From positions 1,482,649 to 1,546,648 of the forward strand of contig NZ_JABBGK010000001.1 in NCBI RefSeq assembly GCF_012927355.1: a stretch of 64,000 nt of DNA. The letters are read 5' to 3'. This document shows, in pieces, positions 49,433-64,000 of this stretch (position 1 is the stretch's first letter; each line of letters begins with the position of its first letter). The stretch is from Rhizobium terricola (GTDB taxonomy: Bacteria; Pseudomonadota; Alphaproteobacteria; Rhizobiales; Rhizobiaceae). The notes under the pieces are model-generated. The model ran no database searches, was not told the DNA's origin, and saw nothing but the letters and a program-made list of their open reading frames with translations. Made by a program: the position numbers and the translations under genes.

Positions 49433-50488
49433 TTACTTGGGAATGACCTCGCCACTCGGACGCGGGGTGGCGTCGGTTTCGGCCGGGAGGACCGGATAGC
49501 TCGCCTCCGGCATCTTGCCCGTCAGCGAGTCGAGGAAGGCCACGATCAGATCAACCTCTTCATCCTTCAGTTCCTCGCCGAGCTGAGCCGTCCCCATGAC
49601 GGCTACCGCCTGCTTCAGGTTCCAGACCTTGCCGGAGTGGAAGTAGGGAGCCGTCAGCGCCACATTCCGCAGCGGTGCTGCGCGGAACACGTAGGAATCG
49701 TCGGCCGTGTTGGTCACAGCAAAACGCCCCTTGTCGTTCTCCGGCAGGACATCGGCGCCGGGTTTCTCGATGAGACCGAAGGGGAAGTAGCCCTCGCCAC
49801 CGACATTGATCCCGGCATGACACGACGAGCATCCCTTGTCGATGAAGAGAGCCAGCCCCTTCTGCTGTTCGGCCGTCATGGCCGCATCGTCGCCATTGAG
49901 GAAGGCGTCGAAGGGAGCCGGGGTGACGAGCGTCGCCTCGAAGGCCTCGATCGCCTTGGCAAAGTTGTCGAAGGTCACCGGATCTTCCTCAGCCGGGAAG
50001 GCGGCCTTGAACCACTCGACATATTGCGGCATCGACTTCAGCGTCGCGACAACCTGCACAGGCGTGTTCGCCATTTCTACGCCGGCCTGTACCGGGCCCT
50101 TGGCCTGGGCCTTCAGGTCCTCGGCACGACCGTCCCAGAACTGCGCCACGTTGAAGACCGCATTGAGCGCGGTCGGGGCATTGCGCGGTCCCTTCTGCCA
50201 GCCGTGACCGATCGAAGTTTCGAGATTGTCGTCACCGCCGGTCGCGAGGTTGTGGCAGGAGTTGCAGGAGAAGACCCCCGAGGCGGAGATCCGGGGATCG
50301 AAGAACAACGCCTTGCCGAGTGCGATCTTGTCGGGAGTGATCGGATTGTTGGCCACAGCAGGCGTGGTCGAGGGAAGTGCCTTGAATATTTCAAGCGCAT
50401 TCGCTCGCAGGTCCGCCGGTGCCGGATCGGCGGCAAAGGCCGTGGTGGCGAGCATCAGGACTGCGGCGGATGTCAGTAGCTTTTTCAT
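49433..50488 (-). CDS. ccpA: di-heme cytochrome c peroxidase
   Basis: Periplasmic enzyme reducing hydrogen peroxide with electrons from cytochrome c, 351 residues. A signal peptide (MKKLLTSAAVLMLATTAFA) precedes two heme c sites, CNSCH (75-79) and CSSCH (220-224). GHGWQKGPRNAPTALNAVFN and ENDKGRFAVTNTADDSYVFR are typical of bacterial CcpA/MauG-like peroxidases. A FixK/FNR-like box 58 bp upstream suggests induction when oxygen is low. It sits between rpoC and rpsL on the same strand but is isolated by terminators. Confidence 0.93.
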   Translation of the reverse strand: MKKLLTSAAVLMLATTAFAADPAPADLRANALEIFKALPSTTPAVANNPITPDKIALGKALFFDPRISASGVFSCNSCHNLATGGDDNLETSIGHGWQKGPRNAPTALNAVFNVAQFWDGRAEDLKAQAKGPVQAGVEMANTPVQVVATLKSMPQYVEWFKAAFPAEEDPVTFDNFAKAIEAFEATLVTPAPFDAFLNGDDAAMTAEQQKGLALFIDKGCSSCHAGINVGGEGYFPFGLIEKPGADVLPENDKGRFAVTNTADDSYVFRAAPLRNVALTAPYFHSGKVWNLKQAVAVMGTAQLGEELKDEEVDLIVAFLDSLTGKMPEASYPVLPAETDATPRPSGEVIPK

Positions 50489-50545
50489 ATTAGCCTCCGT
50501 TCTTTGTGAACGGAAGCTAGTTTAGAATGATTTTAATGTGCAGCC

Positions 50546-50559
50546 TTGTCCTGGATCAA
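50546..50559 (-). promoter_or_regulatory. FNR/FixK-type box upstream of ccpA
   Basis: TTGTCCTGGATCAA fits TTGAT-N4-ATCAA with a perfect right half and three of five in the left. It is centred about 64 bases before the ccpA start, compatible with a -41.5 activator site. Cytochrome c peroxidases are frequent FNR/FixK targets. Confidence 0.55.
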
Positions 50560-50591
50560 TGAATAGGCGCGCCAAATGGAGGGTGCAAACG

Positions 50592-50620
50592 AAAAAGGCG
50601 CCCGGGAAGCCCGGGCGCCT
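50592..50620 (-). terminator. intrinsic terminator of rpoC
   Basis: An 11-bp perfect stem AGGCGCCCGGG with CCCGGGCGCCT (loop AAG, 50596-50620), followed on the minus strand by TTTTTCGTTT. It closes the rpoBC transcript before ccpA. Confidence 0.9.
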
Positions 50621-50671
50621 GCTGATCGTCAAATCCATGGTGCGACATAATCGCACCGCGGAAAACCGGCC

Positions 50672-54883
<4,212 letters not shown>

Positions 54884-55039
54884 GCCTGTCTCCTTGATGG
54901 GGCGAAGAGCCCTCAAACGGGTCACGGTGCCGGCAAATTCCCGGGATGCCGAACCGAACCCTGAAATGACAATAACCGCAAATTGCGGCGAAACTCCCCT
55001 CACCTGCCCAGGACCTTCAGCCCTGGACATGGAGGGAAT

Positions 55040-55069
55040 GGCGTGCGCGGCCTTCCGGCAGCGCACGCC
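55040..55069 (-). other. hairpin directly after rpoB
   Basis: GGCGTGCGC (55040-55048) pairs with GCGCACGCC (55061-55069). It starts 13 bases after the rpoB stop on the minus strand and has no U-tract, so it may be a stability or processing element in the rpoB-rpoC spacer. Confidence 0.5.
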
Positions 55070-55081
55070 CTTGTCAAACCT

Positions 55082-59218
<4,137 letters not shown>

Positions 59219-59374
59219 CGTCGCTCCTTGTCAATTTGCATCCGGGCCTGCAACAGACGGAAACCGCTGGCCAGTCGGCTCCGTCAATAAATGGGTCGTT
59301 CAATCTCGTCTCGTTCCGACGCGGCCGGCCGGATTGCCGGGCACCTCGGTTCAAGACCATCCTCTTGAGAACCC

Positions 59375-59410
59375 ATTACCCAAAAGCCGTTTTACTGGCT
59401 TTTGGGTAAT
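59375..59410 (-). other. 14-bp hairpin in the rplL-rpoB spacer
   Basis: Perfect stem ATTACCCAAAAGCC (59375-59388) with GGCTTTTGGGTAAT (59397-59410), eight-base loop. No U-tract follows on the minus strand. The rplL-rpoB spacer of E. coli holds a partial terminator and an RNase III site; this would be the analogous place. Confidence 0.6.
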
Positions 59411-59472
59411 TTGTTCCAGAGAAACGACGGATGGGAGGCGGCGAATGCCACCTCCCAAACGCTATTCCGGTA

Positions 59473-59850
<378 letters not shown>

Positions 59851-59919
59851 TGTCTTAGTTCCTTAGTAGATGTTCGGTTCGAAACGAACGGGTTAGTGTA
59901 TGAACAGCGAAAAACCGCC

Positions 59920-60438
59920 TTAAGCGGCTTCGTCCTTCTTGGCATAGGCCGCAAACACGCGAGCAAGCTGAGCTGCCGGTGCCTGAACCACACCTGCGAT
60001 GCGGGTAGCCGGAGTCTGGATCATGCCCAGCAGCTTCGCACGCAGCTCGTCCAGCGACGGCAGGGTCGCAAGCGACTTGACTGCATCGGCGGTGAGCGTG
60101 GTTGTTCCCATGGCGCCACCGAGAACAACGATCTTGTCGTTGGTCTTGGCGAAATCCATGACGACTTTCGGAGCCGTAATCGGGTCTTCGCTGTATGCAA
60201 TCAGCGTCTGGCCCTTGAAGAGATTGCTCATCCCTTCCGACTCCGTGCCCTGAAGAGCGATCTTGGCCAGACGGTTCTTCGCGACTTTGACGGTGCCGCC
60301 AGCCGCGCGCATCTTCGAACGGAAGTCGTTCATCTGCGCAACGGTGACACCAGCATAGTGGGCCACGACAACCGAACCGGAAGCCTTGAAGACTTCGTTC
60401 AGCTCCGTGACGAATTCGCGTTTTTCCGCTCTTTCCAC
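59920..60438 (-). CDS. rplJ: 50S ribosomal protein L10
   Basis: Stalk base protein, 172 residues, start [20 protein letters not shown]. The start codon is GTG (60436-60438), supported by TGGAG seven bases upstream; longer frames run into non-coding leader. [20 protein letters not shown] is the rRNA-binding part and the C-terminus ends in the L12-binding helix. In E. coli the L10-L12 complex represses its own mRNA through the leader; the structured leader here (60439-60779) fits that role. Confidence 0.97.
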   Translation of the reverse strand: MERAEKREFVTELNEVFKASGSVVVAHYAGVTVAQMNDFRSKMRAAGGTVKVAKNRLAKIALQGTESEGMSNLFKGQTLIAYSEDPITAPKVVMDFAKTNDKIVVLGGAMGTTTLTADAVKSLATLPSLDELRAKLLGMIQTPATRIAGVVQAPAAQLARVFAAYAKKDEAA

Positions 60439-60779
60439 TGTCTGTCTCCAGTTGATGGGACCGCAATCCTGCAGGCCCCACCGGGTTTGCCTTTGCCTCA
60501 AGGGATCCAAACTCGTCAGATCCCAAGCGACGCTTGAGGATCCTGTCCCCTCGCACTGGCAGAAAAGCCAGGCACAAGGCGAATAAGGCTCGAACCGAAC
60601 TTCAAGACGTCATCAGACGTTTAAAAAATCGGGTCTTACCCGTCTCATGCAGGTCATTAATTAAGGCCCGAAGGCCACCTGCAATCTCGGACAGGAGTTC
60701 CGGGTTTCCCCGGAAATTTCCGGCTCCGAAGAGCCGGAAATTCTTGGTCATCCGGAGACGAAGCTCCGGAGAAATTCTA
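60439..60779 (-). promoter_or_regulatory. structured rplJL leader, probable L10 autoregulatory region
   Basis: 341 bp between rplA and rplJ without a gene. From its 5' end it folds into four hairpins: TCCGGAG/CTCCGGA (60751-60770), a 12-bp stem with a UUCG loop (60715-60742), TTCCGGG/CCCGGAA (60698-60715) and a nested GCAGGT...ACCTGC with a GGCC/GGCC inner stem (60649-60682). A terminator-like element follows at 60623-60642. Confidence 0.6.
60623..60642 (-). terminator. attenuator-like terminator in the rplJL leader
   Basis: On the minus strand CGGGT AAG ACCCG, then A and six T (60628-60623). The stem has only five pairs, so it may work as a partial attenuator rather than a full stop. It lies 185 bases before rplJ. 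Confidence 0.5.
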
Positions 60780-61475
60780 TCAGGCCGAAACGGTCGACGG
60801 ATCGACCTTGACGCCCGGGCCCATGGTCGAGGAGATGGCTACGCGCTTGACGTAGTTGCCCTTCGCACCAGCCGGCTTTGCCTTGACGACGGCGTCAGCG
60901 AAAGCCTTGATGTTTTCTTCGAGAGCCTTGGCGTCGAAGGAAGCCTTGCCGATACCGGCATGGATGATACCAGCCTTCTCGACGCGGAACTCGACGGCAC
61001 CGCCCTTGGAAGCCTTGACGGCGCCAGCGACGTCCATGGTGACGGTACCGACCTTCGGGTTCGGCATCATGCCACGCGGGCCGAGAACCTTACCGAGACG
61101 ACCGACGAGCGGCATCATGTCCGGGGTCGCGATGCAACGATCGAAGTCGATCTTGCCGCCCTGGACGATTTCGACGAGCTCTTCTGCACCAACGATGTCG
61201 GCGCCGGCAGCCTTGGCTTCATCAGCCTTGGCGCCACGAGCGAAGACGGCAACGCGAACGTCACGGCCGGTGCCGTTCGGCAGGTTGACAACGCCACGGA
61301 CCATCTGGTCGGCATGACGCGGATCAACGCCGAGGTTCATCGCAATTTCAACGGTTTCGTCGAACTTGGCGACGGCACGTTCCTTGACGAGAGCGATAGC
61401 TTCCGGCAGCGCGACCAGCTTGGTCGGGTCGATGCCTTCGCGGATCTTCTGAATGCGCTTTGCGAGCTTAGCCAT
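60780..61475 (-). CDS. rplA: 50S ribosomal protein L1
   Basis: L1 stalk protein, 231 residues, [20 protein letters not shown] at the start and [20 protein letters not shown] as the RNA-binding signature. ATG 61475 is chosen; a TTG six bases upstream overlaps the rplK stop. In E. coli L1 represses rplKA by binding the rplK leader; a matching site was not located here. Two-base gap to rplK. Confidence 0.98.
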   Translation of the reverse strand: MAKLAKRIQKIREGIDPTKLVALPEAIALVKERAVAKFDETVEIAMNLGVDPRHADQMVRGVVNLPNGTGRDVRVAVFARGAKADEAKAAGADIVGAEELVEIVQGGKIDFDRCIATPDMMPLVGRLGKVLGPRGMMPNPKVGTVTMDVAGAVKASKGGAVEFRVEKAGIIHAGIGKASFDAKALEENIKAFADAVVKAKPAGAKGNYVKRVAISSTMGPGVKVDPSTVSA

Positions 61476-61477
61476 GA

Positions 61478-61909
61478 TCAAGCCACCACTTCCAGGCCCA
61501 TGGAGCGGGCAGAGCCCTCAACCATCAGCATTGCACCTTCGATGTCGGCGGCGTTGAGGTCCTTCATCTTGCCTTCGGCGATCGCGCGGACCTGTGCCTT
61601 GGTGATGGTGCCAACCTTCGCACCCTTGCCCGGAGTCTTCGAGCCAGAGGTGATCTTCGCTTCCTTCTTCAGCCAGTAGGTAACCGGCGGCTGCTTCATT
61701 GCGAAGGTGAAGGACTTGTCCTGGTAGTAGGTGATGACGACCGGGATCGGCATACCCTTTTCCATTTCCTGCGTGGCGGCATTGAACGCCTTGCAGAATT
61801 CCATGATGTTAATGCCACGCTGACCAAGGGCCGGGCCGATCGGCGGGGACGGGTTAGCCGATCCTGCCTTGACCTGGAGCTTGAGCTGGCCTGCAACTTT
61901 CTTAGCCAT
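61478..61909 (-). CDS. rplK: 50S ribosomal protein L11
   Basis: GTPase-centre protein, 143 residues. [20 protein letters not shown] with the conserved prolines of the thiostrepton site, and the C-terminal [20 protein letters not shown]. It is 149 bp after nusG; that gap holds small GC hairpins but no clear promoter. Confidence 0.98.
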   Translation of the reverse strand: MAKKVAGQLKLQVKAGSANPSPPIGPALGQRGINIMEFCKAFNAATQEMEKGMPIPVVITYYQDKSFTFAMKQPPVTYWLKKEAKITSGSKTPGKGAKVGTITKAQVRAIAEGKMKDLNAADIEGAMLMVEGSARSMGLEVVA

Positions 61910-62058
61910 TACTCTCTGCCTTTCTACTGAGATCGGTTAACCGATCCATACATGCCGGCCTCGGCCGGCGGCTGCGGTTGCGTGGTGCGTCTGCACAGCC
62001 CGGCTTAATAGGCTGCCATCCTCCCACGCGGGTCGGGGAGTTGCCTCCCCTTGCCCGA

Positions 62059-62589
62059 TCAGACCTTTTCGACCTGACCGTATTCCAGTTCGACCGGGGT
62101 CGCGCGACCGAAGATCGAGACCTCGACCTTGAGGCGCGAACGCTCCTCGTCGACGTCCTGTACGACGCCATTGAACGAAGCGAACGGGCCATCGGAAACG
62201 CGAACCTGCTCGCCGATTTCGAAGGATACGGACGACTTCGGACGCTCGACACCTTCCTGGACCTGGCCCAGAATGCGCTCAGCTTCGAAATCCGGGATCG
62301 GAACCGGCTTGCTGTCGGAACCAAGGAAGCCCGTGACCTTCGGGGTATTCTTGATCAGGTGATAGGCTTCATCGGTCAGGTTCGCCCGCACCAGCACGTA
62401 GCCGGGGAAGAACTTGCGCTCGCTGTCAACCTTGCGGCCGCGACGAACCTCTACGACCTTCTCGGTCGGAACGAGGATCTTTTCGAAGAGATGAGTAAGG
62501 CCCTTCTGACGAGCCTTGTTCTCGATGTCTTCGGCGACCTTCTTTTCAAAATTTGAATAAGCGTGGACGATATACCAACGTGCAGCCAT
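62059..62589 (-). CDS. nusG: transcription termination/antitermination protein NusG
   Basis: RNA polymerase elongation factor, 176 residues. MAARWYIVHAYSNFEKKVAE starts the NGN domain, ERKFFPGYVLVRANLTDEAY is its core and the KOW domain begins at GEQVRVSDGPFASFNGVVQD. It couples polymerase with ribosome S10 or Rho. 16 bp after secE. Confidence 0.97.
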   Translation of the reverse strand: MAARWYIVHAYSNFEKKVAEDIENKARQKGLTHLFEKILVPTEKVVEVRRGRKVDSERKFFPGYVLVRANLTDEAYHLIKNTPKVTGFLGSDSKPVPIPDFEAERILGQVQEGVERPKSSVSFEIGEQVRVSDGPFASFNGVVQDVDEERSRLKVEVSIFGRATPVELEYGQVEKV

Positions 62590-62605
62590 GTTCGTCTCCG
62601 CCTGA

Positions 62606-62806
62606 TTAATTGCCGAGGCTCAGCACGAAGCTGATAGCCCAGCTGATCAACTGATCAGCCGCAAAGAAAAACAGCGCGGCAAAGAAGACCATGAACAGCA
62701 CCATCGCGGTCGAGATCATCGTCTCGCGGCGGGACGGCCATGTGACCTTGGACGTCTCGGAGCGCACTTGCTGCAGAAACGCGAATGGATTTGCCTTGGA
62801 TGCCAT
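62606..62806 (-). CDS. secE: preprotein translocase subunit SecE
   Basis: A 66-residue single-span SecE, the short bacterial form. The amphipathic helix NPFAFLQQVRSETSKVTWPS with its conserved TWP motif precedes one membrane span (TAMVLFMVFFAALFFFAADQ). Classic neighbour of nusG, with tRNA-Trp upstream. Confidence 0.95.
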   Translation of the reverse strand: MASKANPFAFLQQVRSETSKVTWPSRRETMISTAMVLFMVFFAALFFFAADQLISWAISFVLSLGN

Positions 62807-62890
62807 TTAATGCCCACGCATTTACGGCGCGTAAAGCCGACTATGTCAGCCCCACGCACCGCGTGTCTGTTTGAACCCTACATAAAGACC

Positions 62891-62916
62891 GATTCCCCAT
62901 TTCACAAGGGGGAATC
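62891..62916 (-). terminator. hairpin between tRNA-Trp and secE
   Basis: GATTCCCC (62891-62898) pairs with GGGGAATC (62909-62916), followed on the minus strand by GGTCTTTATG. It could partly end the tRNA transcript; the U-tract is weak. Confidence 0.45.
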
Positions 62917-62999
62917 CATCTTCGTGCAACTTTTCGCATTCCACAAGCCGGCTCGCCCTTCAGGCGATCGTCGCAAAAGCTGCGCCGTCATGCCGGGCT

Positions 63000-63075
<76 letters not shown>

Positions 63076-63107
63076 ATCCGCCTTGCCCGAGGGCAAGGAC
63101 GAGCGCG

Positions 63108-63136
63108 TTATTATTAAGTTTGCGCGTGAATGACAA
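63108..63136 (-). promoter_or_regulatory. candidate promoter of tRNA-Trp
   Basis: On the minus strand TTGTCA (63136-63131), 17 bases and TAATAA (63113-63108), about 33 bases before the tRNA. A 9-bp inverted repeat GCGTGAATG/CATTCACGC (63124-63132, 63140-63148) overlaps the -35, and may instead be the epimerase-gene terminator. Confidence 0.45.
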
Positions 63137-63207
63137 GCACATTCACGCAAAGTCCGGAATTTTCTTTGAGGCCTCTGCGGGGCACCCCCGCACGGCAGGC
63201 ACTCCTC

Positions 63208-64000
63208 TCAAAGATCCACATATTTCCGCCAGTTATGCTCCTCGGCGAAACCGAGCACCTCGCGTAACTTGCGATTGGAGATCAAGCCTTCATCACCCTC
63301 GAGCGCCCGCTTCAGGGGCACGCCGGGGAAGAATCGCGCCGCCAGTTCGGCCGACGAAAGATTGGCCGTAACAGTGTCGTTCGTCGCGTTGAAGACCTGA
63401 TAGCCGAGCCCCGAGGTCTGCAGGCAGAGATGCACGATCTGGCCAAGGTCGCGGGCATCGATGTAGCACCAGGCATTGCGCAACCGCGTTTCCGGGCGCG
63501 CCACGAAGTCGGCGAAGCGATCATATTCGTGCGGCTCGATGACATTGCCGATTCGCAACGCATAGATGTCGGCGCCGGTGCGCTCGGAGAACGCGCGGGC
63601 CGTTTTCTCGTTCACCACCTTGGACAGGCCGTAACTGTCCATCGGATCAACGTCGTATTCTTCGTCGAACGGCAGATAGTGCGGATTGCGAGGCCCCTCC
63701 GCGAAACAGATGCCGTAGGTCGTCTCGCTGGAGGCGATCACCACCTTGCGGATTCCGAGCTTCACGGCGGCCTCGATGACATTGTAGGTCCCCATCACGT
63801 TCGCCTGGAAGGTGACGTTGTCCGGCCGGATGAGGATGCGGGGAACGGCTGCGAAATGAACGACCGCATCAAAGGGCTGCACGCCCCCTCCATGCTCCAG
63901 ATCGTTAAAATCCGTATGCATGGACAGAGCGTTGAACACCTGGCCGGCATCGGTGATGTCGACAGTCAGGTTCGTCACGCCGGGATGATCGAGGGGAACC
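63208..64000 (-). CDS. NAD-dependent epimerase/dehydratase (5' end beyond the right edge)
   Basis: C-terminal part of an extended SDR-type sugar-nucleotide epimerase or dehydratase. The frame runs off the window, so the N-terminal GxxGxxG nucleotide-binding loop is not visible. Present are AVVHFAAVPRILIRPDN, the catalytic DSYGLSKVVNE (YxxxK) and TSGLGYQVFNATNDTV. The substrate is unknown. It is the same strand as tRNA-Trp, 133 bp upstream of it, and an inverted repeat at 63124-63148 could be its terminator. Confidence 0.82.
   Translation of the reverse strand, partial: VPLDHPGVTNLTVDITDAGQVFNALSMHTDFNDLEHGGGVQPFDAVVHFAAVPRILIRPDNVTFQANVMGTYNVIEAAVKLGIRKVVIASSETTYGICFAEGPRNPHYLPFDEEYDVDPMDSYGLSKVVNEKTARAFSERTGADIYALRIGNVIEPHEYDRFADFVARPETRLRNAWCYIDARDLGQIVHLCLQTSGLGYQVFNATNDTVTANLSSAELAARFFPGVPLKRALEGDEGLISNRKLREVLGFAEEHNWRKYVDL

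Overview
The window is 64 kb of high-GC chromosome from an alphaproteobacterium of the Rhizobiales, most likely family Rhizobiaceae. The protein sequences, the B12-dependent ribonucleotide reductase NrdJ, the many FAD and c-di-GMP proteins and a 106-bp dispersed palindromic element of rhizobial type all point that way. I cannot name the genus from sequence alone. No IS element, prophage, rRNA operon or CRISPR array was found.

Positions 1-29 kb are a mosaic of housekeeping and accessory genes on both strands: a polyamine-type ABC transporter (permease cut at the left edge), a PilZ protein, wrbA, a CinA-like protein, a tandem universal stress protein, gpt and a long regulatory gap with candidate NrdR boxes ahead of nrdJ. 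These are followed by an NYN-LOTUS RNA-metabolism-type protein bracketed by inverted palindromic repeats, a Tat-exported amine oxidase overlapping a periplasmic-sensor diguanylate cyclase, rarA with a Do-type protease, ilvD, msrPQ, a fused aconitase X, an ECF42-like sigma factor with its DGPF and VOC partners, and two DUF membrane proteins.

Positions 29-63 kb are the core gene-expression cluster, almost entirely on the minus strand. In transcription order it runs tRNA-Trp, secE, nusG, rplKA, rplJL, rpoBC, then (after ccpA and a small plus-strand gene) rpsL, rpsG, fusA, tuf, the S10 operon (rpsJ to rpsQ), the spc operon (rplN to secY and adk) and the alpha operon (rpsM, rpsK, rpoA, rplQ). Hairpins at 44.2, 38.6, 35.5 and 60.6 kb and promoter-like motifs at 63.1, 48.8 and 31.7 kb suggest how it is divided. 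The right edge cuts an NAD-dependent epimerase gene.

The observations most worth following are: (1) the ECF sigma gene whose start codon lies in a perfect 10-bp hairpin arm; (2) the translationally overlapped periplasmic amine oxidase and CHASE4-GGDEF pair, a possible amine-sensing c-di-GMP circuit; (3) the isolated NYN-LOTUS gene between inverted repeats; and (4) terminator-like hairpins inside the ribosomal protein operons. All domain and function calls come from reading motifs, not from database searches.
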